Shown: piece by piece, positions 17,473-24,887 of the stretch | Numbering within the stretch: position 1 is the stretch's first letter | Layout of the letters: every line of letters starts with the position of its first letter | Source: Agrobacterium larrymoorei | Lineage (GTDB): Bacteria > Pseudomonadota > Alphaproteobacteria > Rhizobiales > Rhizobiaceae | Assembly (NCBI RefSeq): GCF_005145045.1 | Contig: NZ_CP039691.1 | Span: forward strand, 1,686,001 to 1,750,000 | Reading direction: 5' to 3' | Length of the DNA: 64,000 nt | Made by a program: the position numbers and the translations under genes | The notes under the pieces: model-generated | Seen by the model: the letters and a program-made list of their open reading frames with translations, nothing else | Database searches by the model: none | What the model was told of the DNA's origin: nothing

Positions 17473-20400
17473 TTGGATCAACGAGCACAAGCCACGGATG
17501 TCCCTGTCGTCGGTATCGGATCATCGGCTGGCGGACTGGAGGCGCTCCGCGAAATGTTCAGCGCCGCAGAAGTACCCACGGGCCTTGCCTTCGTGGTGGT
17601 GCAGCATCTCGATCCGCACCATGAAAGCATGCTGGCCGAGCTCATCGGGCGTCATACGCAGCTGACCGTGAAACAGTGTCAGGGTGGCGAGCGCATTCAG
17701 CCGGATACGGTCTTCATCATTCCGCCAGGGCACGGGCTTTCCATTTCGAACGGTCGCCTAGAGCTGACAAATTTCGCCCAGCCTCGCGGCCTTCGTCGCC
17801 CCATCGATGATTTCTTCATTTCGCTTGCCAACGACCAGAACGGCAATGCCGCCTGCGTCATCCTCTCCGGTACGGGTGCCGATGGCTCCACGGGCTTGCG
17901 CGCCGTGAAGGAAAATGGCGGCCTCTGCGTTGTGCAGGATCCGCAAAGCGCAAAATATGACGGCATGCCCATGGCCGCTGCCGGAACCGGACTGGTGGAT
18001 TTCATTCAGCCGCCGGACAAGATTCTTTCCTGCATTTCCGGCTTCTTCTTCCGGCGCACCAAAGGCGCGGATAGTGCCGAGGTATCGCTTGTCGAAGATC
18101 ACATCGATGATCTGTGCAAGACGCTGCGCAACTCGGTCGGGCACGATTTTTCAGGCTACAAGAAGACCACATTTATTCGCCGTATCGAACGGCGCATGCA
18201 TGTTCTGGATATCGACCGCGCCGAGGCCTATCTCGCGCGGCTGAAGTCGGATCAGGACGAATGCGAGGCGCTGTTTCGTGATCTCCTCATCAACGTCACC
18301 CGCTTTTTCCGCGACAAGGAATTCTTCGACGTCGTTCGTGATCGCGCCATCCGCCCCCTGCTGGAAAGTCAGGAAGCGCGTGACGGCGGCGTGCGCGTTT
18401 GGGTGCCGGGCTGCTCCAGCGGCGAGGAAGCCTACTCCATCGCCATGCTTTTCGCGGAAGTTTCCCGAGAGCTGGACCTTCCCTGCGATGTCCAGATATT
18501 TGCGACCGATATCGATGAAAGCATGTTGCAGATCGCGCGCGTCGGCTCATACCCGAATGCAGCGCTCGCCGATATTCCGTTGCCACTTCAGGAACGCTAT
18601 GTCGTGCCGCATAAGGACCGGTTCAATTTCGTCGGTCAAATCCGCGATATGATCCGTTTCTCAGGCCATAGCCTCGTCAAAGACCCGCCCTTCTCGAAGA
18701 TCGACCTGGTTTCCTGCCGCAACCTGCTCATCTATTTCGATGACAAGCTGCAAAAGACGATCATGCCGCTCTTTCATTATGCGCTGCGTCCCGGCGGCTA
18801 TCTGTTTCTCGGGCCCTCGGAAAGCGTCGGCAGGTTCGAAAGCGTTTTCTCCACGCTGGACCAGAAGGCGCGCCTGTTTGAGCGCAAGCCGGGCTTGCCG
18901 AGCTACCCTATTCCGCTGCCGGGTGGACGCCAGGAAACTGGCCGCAGAAGCACCGGTATGGACGTGCCTGAAGGCCCAAGCCGCGGCGGCGATGAAACGG
19001 TGATTTCGCGCCTGCTCGAACGCTATGTGCCGGCCAGCATGTTGCTCGATCAGGAGGGGCAAATCCTCGCTGCCTTCGGCAAGTTGAGCCGTTTCTTCGA
19101 GTTTCCCGTGTCCCGTTCGAATGAAACCAGCGCCGCCTCCCTTGCGCGCCCCGGTGTGAAGGAACAGATCGGGCCGCTGTTGCGACAGGCCGCAGGTGCC
19201 CAGAAGCGTGTCATTGCCAGCAAGGTGAACGTCATCACCGAATTCGGCGCGCTGACGACGGACATCATCTGCGATCCGGTCGATGAAAACCGGTTCCTGT
19301 TGGTGTTTCAGGAGACAGGGCAGTTCACGCCGCTGGCCGAAAGCGAGCTCATTAATCTGGAGCCCAGCAACGGGCATGTGGATGCGCTGGAGCGGGAATT
19401 GCGTTCCGCCAAACACCGCCTGCGCTCTGCGACCGAGGAGTTGGAGACCGCGAATGAGGAGCTGAAAAGCTCCAACGAAGAAATGATGTCGATGAACGAA
19501 GAGCTTCAATCGACAAACGAGGAACTGACCACCGTCAATGACGAACTGAAGAACAAGATCGAGCAGCTGACGGTGGCGAATACGGATCTGAGGAACTTCT
19601 TCGATTCCACCAATCTCGCCGTCATCGTTCTGGATCGTAAGCTGCGCGTCCGTTCCTTCACCCGCGCGGCGACCGACATATTTCCGCTGCAGCCAAGCGA
19701 CCGGGGACGGCCCATTTCGGACGTCGCCAGCCGTTTGCTGACCTTCGATTATGCCGCGCGCGTGCGCAGTGTGATGGAAGATGGCGTCGATTATCAGGAT
19801 ACGGTATGGGACGAGGATAGCGGCAAGACTTTCACGCTGAGAATCCTGCCCTATCGCACATCCGATGGCACGATAACCGGCGCGACCATCGTCATGACGG
19901 ATATTTCCCATGCGGTCAGTGTGGAAAGCCAGTTGCAGCGGGAGCAGAACCGGCACGAACTGGCCATCGAGGCAGCGGGGATCGGCGTTTGGGAATATCT
20001 GCCAGACCAGCAGAAATTCATCCTCGGTGGTTCCACGAAGGAATTGCTGCAATCCGAAAACGATCATTTGAGCCTGGAAGAGTTTCTTGCGCGAATTACC
20101 GAAAGCGACCGCGAGCAGGTCTCGCAAGCAATCCTTCAGGCGCAGGAAGAGCGTGGCGGCTTCAACCTCACCACTGAACTTGACTCAGGCAACAGTTCGC
20201 GCTGGATCAAGGTCTTCGGGCGTTATGTCGGCGATTCTGAGACACCGCGCATCATCGGCGTAACCGTGGACGTGACCGCAGAGTACCAGCTTGCGGAAAC
20301 GCGCGACCTGATGCTGAACGAGATGAACCATCGGGTGAAGAACCTTTTCGCCATGATCGGCGGTATTTTGCGGATGGCTGGCCGCAAGCACGAGACGGCA

Positions 20401-20901
20401 GAAGATCTGGTGCACGACGTGGAGGGGCGCATTCTCGCTCTTGGCAGTGCGCATTCTCTGGCCTCCAACCAGAAGCGCACCCGGCCTGTCGAAATGAGTG
20501 AGCTGGTGAAGACCATTCTTGCTCCTTACGAGCAGCAGGGCGATATCGAGATTTCCTCCGAAGCGTTTCCCGTGCCCGCAATTTGCATCACGCCTTTGAC
20601 GCTTATTCTGCATGAATGGTCCACGAATGCGGTGAAATATGGTGCTTTGGGACAGAGCGGAGGCCGTCTCTCTGTTGACTGGCAGAAAGATGGAGAAAAT
20701 ATCCTGCTGAGATGGAACGAAACCCTGGACAAGCCCGTTAAGCCGACCGGGGAAAAGGGTTTTGGGACGGTTTTGCTAGCGAGCGCTGCCAAGCAATTAG
20801 GTGGTACGATAGAGACCAAATTTGAAGGCCCCGCTCTACAGCATGTACTAACTCTGCCACGTTTGGTTATAAATGACACGCAAATCGGTTCTTATCATTG
20901 A
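17473..20901 (+). CDS. CheB-CheR-PAS-HWE sensor histidine kinase fusion
   Basis: An 1142-residue protein starting at TTG 17473, supported by AAGGA seven bases upstream. Domains: CheB methylesterase (about 10-190; GSSAGG, HLDPHHES, GTGADGSTG) without the usual receiver; CheR methyltransferase (about 210-475; FIRRIERRM, GCSSGEEAYS, SCRNLLIYF); a long coiled coil of NEEL repeats (about 635-705); PAS domains (about 710-930); and an HWE-type kinase (about 950-1130) with NEMNHRVKNLFA as the phospho-acceptor region, HEWSTNAVKYGAL and the WxE motif in LLRWNET. It overlaps the response regulator by 29 bases. Similar fusions occur in many rhizobia; signal and output are unknown. Confidence 0.93.
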   Translation: MDQRAQATDVPVVGIGSSAGGLEALREMFSAAEVPTGLAFVVVQHLDPHHESMLAELIGRHTQLTVKQCQGGERIQPDTVFIIPPGHGLSISNGRLELTNFAQPRGLRRPIDDFFISLANDQNGNAACVILSGTGADGSTGLRAVKENGGLCVVQDPQSAKYDGMPMAAAGTGLVDFIQPPDKILSCISGFFFRRTKGADSAEVSLVEDHIDDLCKTLRNSVGHDFSGYKKTTFIRRIERRMHVLDIDRAEAYLARLKSDQDECEALFRDLLINVTRFFRDKEFFDVVRDRAIRPLLESQEARDGGVRVWVPGCSSGEEAYSIAMLFAEVSRELDLPCDVQIFATDIDESMLQIARVGSYPNAALADIPLPLQERYVVPHKDRFNFVGQIRDMIRFSGHSLVKDPPFSKIDLVSCRNLLIYFDDKLQKTIMPLFHYALRPGGYLFLGPSESVGRFESVFSTLDQKARLFERKPGLPSYPIPLPGGRQETGRRSTGMDVPEGPSRGGDETVISRLLERYVPASMLLDQEGQILAAFGKLSRFFEFPVSRSNETSAASLARPGVKEQIGPLLRQAAGAQKRVIASKVNVITEFGALTTDIICDPVDENRFLLVFQETGQFTPLAESELINLEPSNGHVDALERELRSAKHRLRSATEELETANEELKSSNEEMMSMNEELQSTNEELTTVNDELKNKIEQLTVANTDLRNFFDSTNLAVIVLDRKLRVRSFTRAATDIFPLQPSDRGRPISDVASRLLTFDYAARVRSVMEDGVDYQDTVWDEDSGKTFTLRILPYRTSDGTITGATIVMTDISHAVSVESQLQREQNRHELAIEAAGIGVWEYLPDQQKFILGGSTKELLQSENDHLSLEEFLARITESDREQVSQAILQAQEERGGFNLTTELDSGNSSRWIKVFGRYVGDSETPRIIGVTVDVTAEYQLAETRDLMLNEMNHRVKNLFAMIGGILRMAGRKHETAEDLVHDVEGRILALGSAHSLASNQKRTRPVEMSELVKTILAPYEQQGDIEISSEAFPVPAICITPLTLILHEWSTNAVKYGALGQSGGRLSVDWQKDGENILLRWNETLDKPVKPTGEKGFGTVLLASAAKQLGGTIETKFEGPALQHVLTLPRLVINDTQIGSYH

Positions 20902-21238
20902 AGATGAAATCTTCGTCGCCCTTGACCTGCAGATGACATTCGAAGAGGCAGGGTGGGACGTCGCGGGCCCATTTGCGAGCATCGAGCAGTCTTTGCTTTA
21001 CTTGAAAAACAACAGCCCGACCTGCGCTATACTGGATGTCCGCCTTATCGACGGCGAGGTTTTTCCCGTGGCGGATTTGCTGGCGTCCCGCAAGATCCCG
21101 TTCGTCTTCCATTCCGGCCATGCCGATGGTCGGAAGCTCACTCAGCAATATCAGGGATCTGCCTTCTGTCAAAAACCGTGCCTTCCCAACAAGCTCGTGA
21201 CGGAGTTGGAGAAGCTCTCGGAGCTCGTGGAATCGTGA
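20873..21238 (+). CDS. Single-domain response regulator
   Basis: A 121-residue receiver domain and nothing else. Acidic pocket: IIEDE (residues 8-12). Phospho-acceptor Asp in AILDVRLIDGE (about residue 56), the conserved Ser/Thr position in VFHSGHADG and the Lys in FCQKPC. The gene overlaps the end of the HWE kinase by 29 bases, so the two are a cognate pair. With no output domain it must act by protein interaction or as a phosphate relay or sink. Confidence 0.92.
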   Translation: MTRKSVLIIEDEIFVALDLQMTFEEAGWDVAGPFASIEQSLLYLKNNSPTCAILDVRLIDGEVFPVADLLASRKIPFVFHSGHADGRKLTQQYQGSAFCQKPCLPNKLVTELEKLSELVES

Positions 21239-21360
21239 GCTCATTCTAGCCTGAATGTGATCGCGAACAGGGTGTGTATGTTGCTCAAAACGGTTTTCAC
21301 AACGACATATTACAATCTATAAGCTTCACACGATACCGATTCTCGTCGAGGCTAATACTT

Positions 21361-21543
21361 ATGTGGATTGAAGTAACTTCCGTTGGCAACAACCAGAAAT
21401 TCGCCATCAATTTTGATCATGTCTTGCAAATCTCTCCCCTTCCCCAAGGCACGCTTATCTTAAGAAGTGCCACAGACCGTATTCAGGTTATGGAAAGCTA
21501 CGACTATATCGTCGCACGGCTTCACGCAGCGGTGGCCAAGTAG
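21361..21543 (+). CDS. Small conserved-looking hypothetical protein
   Basis: A 60-residue protein starting at ATG 21361 (MWIEVTSVGNNQKFAINFDH). Its beta-rich pattern, with a basic/hydrophobic alternation and LILRSATDRIQVMESYDYIVARL, suggests a compact folded protein, loosely like small FlbD-type proteins, but I cannot assign a family. Codon use is like the neighbours. It follows the sensory module by 122 bases and is closed by an inverted repeat at 21549-21569. Confidence 0.65.
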   Translation: MWIEVTSVGNNQKFAINFDHVLQISPLPQGTLILRSATDRIQVMESYDYIVARLHAAVAK

Positions 21544-21548
21544 GAAAA

Positions 21549-21569
21549 GCGGCTCAAGCGATGAGCCGC
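21549..21569. terminator. Inverted-repeat terminator between convergent genes
   Basis: GCGGCTCA (21549-21556) pairs with TGAGCCGC (21562-21569). On the minus strand the hairpin is followed by TTTTCC, and on the plus strand by CATTTCTT. It sits between the stop codons at 21543 and 21577. Confidence 0.6.
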
Positions 21570-21576
21570 CATTTCT

Positions 21577-21930
21577 TCATACCCCTATAAAAGCTGCGAT
21601 GAGCGCCAGAAGTGCTGGCAGTGCCTGAATGAAGATGATCTTGCGGCTGGCCGTCAGCCCGCCGAATATCCCCGCCACCAGAACGCAGGTGAGGAAGAAG
21701 ATCACGAAAGTCCGGCCTTCGTCGCCGTGGATCAATCCGAAAATCAGGCCCGCGGCCAAAAAACCGTTATAAAGCCCCTGATTGGCCGCAAGCGCCTTTG
21801 TGGCCTTGGCAAAATCCGGTGACAGACCGAATGCGCGTCGGCCTGCTGGCTTGTCCCAGAGAAACATTTCCAGGACAAGAATATAGATGTGAAGCGCCGC
21901 AATCAGCGCCGCCAGAATATTTGCAATCAA
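21577..21930 (-). CDS. DUF1304-family membrane protein
   Basis: A 117-residue protein with four hydrophobic helices: residues about 2-25, 47-65, 70-92 and 96-116. The DUF1304 signature is the conserved opening HIYILVLEMFLW plus ANQGLYNGFLAAGL. Function is unknown. It lies 23 bases downstream of the zinc-binding dehydrogenase in the same direction and may be co-transcribed with it. Confidence 0.9.
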   Translation of the reverse strand: MIANILAALIAALHIYILVLEMFLWDKPAGRRAFGLSPDFAKATKALAANQGLYNGFLAAGLIFGLIHGDEGRTFVIFFLTCVLVAGIFGGLTASRKIIFIQALPALLALIAAFIGV

Positions 21931-21953
21931 AACGTCCTCCTATCCCAAACGGA

Positions 21954-22934
21954 TCAAGGACGTAGCAATACCTTGCCTGCCTTGCCTGCGGCTAGCGAAG
22001 CTTTCACGGCGTCGGAAATTTCTGCGAGCTCGAACGTGCTTTCGACTGGAAGCAGAATCTTGCCCTTCGCCACCAGTTCTATGAGCTCGCCCATCAATCT
22101 GCGCCGATCTTCAGCGCTCAGCGATCCGATGACCTTGCTGCCCCAAAAGCCTTTGATCGTCAGTTGCTTGAAGATGACCGGCCCTGAGGAAATCTGCATG
22201 GGTTCGCCGGTCATCGATCCGAAGGATACGAGCAGCGCGTCGTCGCCCAGCAATTCTGCGATATCGTTGGCCGAGGAGCCGCCAATCGAATCAACGCCCG
22301 CACGGATGGGTGCGCCGCCTGTCATCCCCTTCACCTTATCCTGCCAGCCAGCTTCCGCAGTCGAGATGCCGTTTTTGATGTTGAGCTCCGCCAGTTCCTG
22401 AACGCCCGCATCCCGGCGAACGAGGTTGATGGCGTTGATACCGCGCGCCTGCGCGAGCATCGCCACCGCCTTGCCGACGGCACCATTGGCAGTGTTCTGG
22501 ATAATCCAGTCGCCCTCCTCGACACCGAGGAACTCCAGCAGAGTTATGGCGCTGAATGGCATCGCGATCAGCTGCGCTGCTGCCTCATCCTTTATGCTGT
22601 CGGGAACCGGCACGACTGCTGCAGCAGGTGCCAGAAAATATTCCGCCCAGCTGCCATGGACGCCAGCGACAGCAACGCGTTTGCCCAGAAGCGCTTCATC
22701 GGCACCCTGCCCGATTGCATCGACAACGCCAACCGCTTCGCTGCCGCCGATTGCCCCCGGCAGAGGCGGTTTGTAGCCGTAATTGCCGCGAACGGTCCAA
22801 AGGTCGTGATTATGAATTGGCGAAAGGATGGTTCGGATGCGCAACTGCCCCTCGCCCGGTTCTGGCACTGGCGCATCGGCAAGTTTGAGAACCTTCTCCG
22901 GTTCACCAAAGACATCGTGCATGGCGCTTCGCAT
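21954..22934 (-). CDS. Medium-chain (quinone reductase-like) dehydrogenase
   Basis: A 326-residue MDR-superfamily oxidoreductase. It has the GroES-like N-terminal domain (EPGEGQLRIRTILSPIHNHDL; GGSEAVGVVDAIG) and a Rossmann domain with QNTANGAVGKAVAMLAQARG in place of the classic AxxGxxG. No structural-zinc cysteine cluster is visible, so this is probably an NADPH-dependent quinone or enoyl reductase of the MECR/zeta-crystallin type. Substrate is unknown. DUF1304 follows in the same direction. Confidence 0.88.
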   Translation of the reverse strand: MRSAMHDVFGEPEKVLKLADAPVPEPGEGQLRIRTILSPIHNHDLWTVRGNYGYKPPLPGAIGGSEAVGVVDAIGQGADEALLGKRVAVAGVHGSWAEYFLAPAAAVVPVPDSIKDEAAAQLIAMPFSAITLLEFLGVEEGDWIIQNTANGAVGKAVAMLAQARGINAINLVRRDAGVQELAELNIKNGISTAEAGWQDKVKGMTGGAPIRAGVDSIGGSSANDIAELLGDDALLVSFGSMTGEPMQISSGPVIFKQLTIKGFWGSKVIGSLSAEDRRRLMGELIELVAKGKILLPVESTFELAEISDAVKASLAAGKAGKVLLRP

Positions 22935-23021
22935 ATCATCACTCCTGAAATCGATAAAAGATCGCCCAAGGCTTTACGATCAATGAGGCAAAGCTGTGGA
23001 GCCACCCACGGCAATTACAAC

Positions 23022-23054
23022 CGCGCAAAAATAAAGCCGGCCTTTCGGCCGGCT
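23022..23054 (-). terminator. Intrinsic terminator of the proline/glycine-rich protein gene
   Basis: AGCCGGCC (23035-23042) and GGCCGGCT (23047-23054) form a perfect 8-bp stem with a 4-base loop. On the minus strand it is followed by TTTATTTTTGC, a good U-tract, just after the stop at 23078. Confidence 0.8.
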
Positions 23055-23077
23055 CAGGATTTTAGGATAATTCGACT

Positions 23078-23446
23078 TTACTGGCAGACGCGGAAGCTTT
23101 CCGTATGCCATCCGCCGTCATAGGAATTCGGCACGCGGCGGTCTTCGAACCAGCAACGCGGTGGCGGAGGCGGTGGGGGCTCTACGTAGCGCGGGCCGTT
23201 GTCATTGATGAGAGCGCCGGCCACGATGCCACCCAGAAGACCAGCAGCAACGCCACCGGCAATGGTCGCGCCATTATCGTGGTGCTTGTGCCTGCGCGGA
23301 GGATCGCGATATGGCGGCGGCGGTGGGCCGCGGCGATCATACCGATAAGGTCCATCGTAATATTGCGCAGATGCGGTCTGTGCGCTTGCGAAAACTGCGC
23401 CGCCAGCGATGACTGCGGCAAGAGCTGAGAGAAGAATTTTCTTCAT
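23078..23446 (-). CDS. Exported proline-rich protein with a glycine-zipper segment
   Basis: A 122-residue protein starting at 23446 (MKKILLSALAAVIAGGAVFA...AQTASAQ signal peptide). The mature part has a tyrosine/proline/arginine-rich stretch (PPPPPYRDPPRRHKHH). A glycine-zipper-like helix follows (TIAGGVAAGLLGGIVAGALI, about residues 68-87), then a second proline run and a C-terminal region with two cysteines (PRCWFEDRRVP, FRVCQ). Similar small envelope proteins are common in rhizobia. Function is unknown; an outer-membrane-associated role is inferred. Confidence 0.82.
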   Translation of the reverse strand: MKKILLSALAAVIAGGAVFASAQTASAQYYDGPYRYDRRGPPPPPYRDPPRRHKHHDNGATIAGGVAAGLLGGIVAGALINDNGPRYVEPPPPPPPRCWFEDRRVPNSYDGGWHTESFRVCQ

Positions 23447-23639
23447 TACGGGCTTCTCCATGTGAGCCGAACCAGAGAGAGGTGGCGGCTCAAGATGCTT
23501 CTAAAATGGCACAGAGGTTATGAATGGCTGGTGAATGTCGATGCCTATTCATCTTCCCTGCTTTGCCACCGCCATTCTGTTCTTTTTTGGGCGGAGTACC
23601 GTTCAGCAGGTCAGTGACCTTTCGTAAGACGGCATTCGA

Positions 23640-23736
23640 AGATAAGCAGCAAAGGCTTCCTCCATGGGAGGAGCTCCCAAGTCCTGAAAGCCAATCAGGC
23701 ATTTACTTGCCCCGCCTTTTGGTGGGGCCTTTTTTC
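23640..23736 (+). ncRNA. Candidate small RNA 1 with a CUUCCUCC anti-Shine-Dalgarno-like motif
   Basis: No credible gene lies here. A plus-strand intrinsic terminator at 23709-23736 (GCCCCGCC, TTTT loop, GGTGGGGC, then CTTTTTTC) has no coding sequence upstream. Just before it, 23656-23663 reads CTTCCTCC, complementary to a ribosome-binding site, and pairs locally with GGAGGA (23667-23672). That layout fits a trans-acting small RNA. The 5' end is a guess and no promoter was identified. Confidence 0.4.
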
Positions 23737-23744
23737 TTCCGCAG

Positions 23745-23859
23745 AATAAAATGAGAGACCGAGCGGAACCAGCGAGGTGGTAATTCGTTATGCAAGCGAG
23801 ACTCCCAGTCTCAAGTTCCCCTCTCGACTGACAAACCCGCCAAGCGCGGGTTTCTTTTT
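23745..23859 (+). ncRNA. Candidate small RNA 2, AbcR/alpha-r15-like layout
   Basis: It ends at a plus-strand terminator (AAACCCGC 23833-23840, GCGGGTTT 23846-23853, then CTTTTTG). Upstream is a hairpin GAGAC-TCCCA-GTCTC that exposes an anti-Shine-Dalgarno-like CTCCCA loop, followed by a pyrimidine stretch TTCCCCTC. From memory, this combination of exposed CUCCCA loop, UCCCC linker and GC-rich terminator is how rhizobial AbcR RNAs are organised; I could not compare sequences. The 5' end is approximate. Confidence 0.45.
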
Positions 23860-23929
23860 GCACATATTCAAAATATGTCGTGATTGCTGACGTATTTTCT
23901 GCGCCAACCGTACCGATCCGGCGTGTTCT

Positions 23930-24041
23930 GCACTATCCGGTGCCGCCATTATTCGAGTATCAATTTCACATCGCTCAAGGGCTCAGCCCAACTTTTCCCC
24001 GAGCGACCAACCTGCCCCGCCCATTTCGCGGGGCTTTTTTG
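23930..24041 (+). ncRNA. Candidate small RNA 3, possible tandem partner of RNA 2
   Basis: The terminator is GCCCCGC (24014-24020), a 7-base loop, GCGGGGC (24028-24034), then TTTTTT. Upstream, CGCTC (23972-23976) pairs with GAGCG (24001-24005) around a small GGGCT/AGCCC hairpin and an AACTTTTCCCC stretch. The order hairpin, unpaired C-rich segment, terminator repeats that of candidate RNA 2, as expected for tandem related RNAs. The 5' end is a guess. Confidence 0.42.
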
Positions 24042-24048
24042 TTTCAGC

Positions 24049-24300
24049 TTACAATGCTCTTGATGGCTCGACGCGTACATCAAGGCCCGGGCCGCTGGGT
24101 TGCCGATGGTGGTCGCCATTCAAGAGATCACGAAACAGATCGATGACCGCAGGCGGCATGTCCCGCATGACATCCTCGGTGATTTCGGAGATGCGATTGT
24201 AGGAGTAAATCGCAAGAAGCGTGAGCACCAGCAATAAAAGCCATGGCCAAAGGGGCTTTCGCGGCGGTGCTGGCTTTGGATGCTGCGGATCGAGACTCAT
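24049..24300 (-). CDS. Small single-pass membrane protein, unknown
   Basis: An 83-residue protein with a proline-rich N-terminus (PKPAPPRKPLWP), one hydrophobic helix (WLLLLVLTLLAIYSY, about residues 20-34) and a soluble acidic/basic tail. I do not recognise a family. It lies 24 bases downstream of a zinc-ribbon gene in the same direction, so the two are probably co-transcribed. Its stop lies just beside the candidate small-RNA terminator at 24014-24041. Confidence 0.68.
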   Translation of the reverse strand: MSLDPQHPKPAPPRKPLWPWLLLLVLTLLAIYSYNRISEITEDVMRDMPPAVIDLFRDLLNGDHHRQPSGPGLDVRVEPSRAL

Positions 24301-24324
24301 ATTGCCCTCGCAAACAGGATTTCG

Positions 24325-24588
24325 CTAACGACGCGCGCGAGGCTCGCCGCCCGGCGCATAAGCCGTTTTCTGCAGAAAGCGGAAGATGTTGCCGCACTGG
24401 GCGCATCGAATCATAAATTCCGCCGGATTGACCGAAGGACGCTCCGCCCTGAAACCGCGCGGCATTTCATCGATACGAAAATCGACATCCGGCGCGCCCT
24501 TTTCATCCTTTTCAGAGGCTTCCGCAAAGCCGCTATGCCCACAGCGAGAGCATTCGAGTTTACGGGAATATCGATCGCGAGAGACCAT
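24325..24588 (-). CDS. Small zinc-ribbon protein
   Basis: An 87-residue protein with two CxxC knuckles, CSRCGHSG (about residue 13) and CAQCGNIF (about residue 62), which would bind one zinc ion. The tail is basic (PGGEPRARR). No named family is recognised; nucleic-acid or protein binding is the usual role of such ribbons. A small membrane-protein gene follows 24 bases downstream. Confidence 0.72.
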   Translation of the reverse strand: MVSRDRYSRKLECSRCGHSGFAEASEKDEKGAPDVDFRIDEMPRGFRAERPSVNPAEFMIRCAQCGNIFRFLQKTAYAPGGEPRARR

Positions 24589-24887
24589 AACATATCCTTT
24601 AGTTTCGCCTCAGGTAGCAGCGGCGTCCCGACGTTTCAATAGTTTCGGCCACGCGATGTTTCGGCCTTAATCCCGCCAGAAAACAAAGCGAACGAGCATT
24701 CGCCCCATCTACTTTAGAAGAGACAGAAACACCATGAGTGCCCCGGCGTGGCAAAAGCTGTGCCGGACAGGGTCAAATGCCGCATTTTATCGGGTCTGGA
24801 TACCATTCATAAACCACTTGGTAACGCCATCCCTCTAAAGTCTGCTGCGTGAAAAGTCTGGCGGGGCGTGTCGGACGGAACTGTGGC

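Noticed and set aside
18661..20127. Minus-strand open frame of 488 codons inside the HWE kinase
   Set aside because: Shadow of a GC-rich gene with normal motifs on the plus strand.
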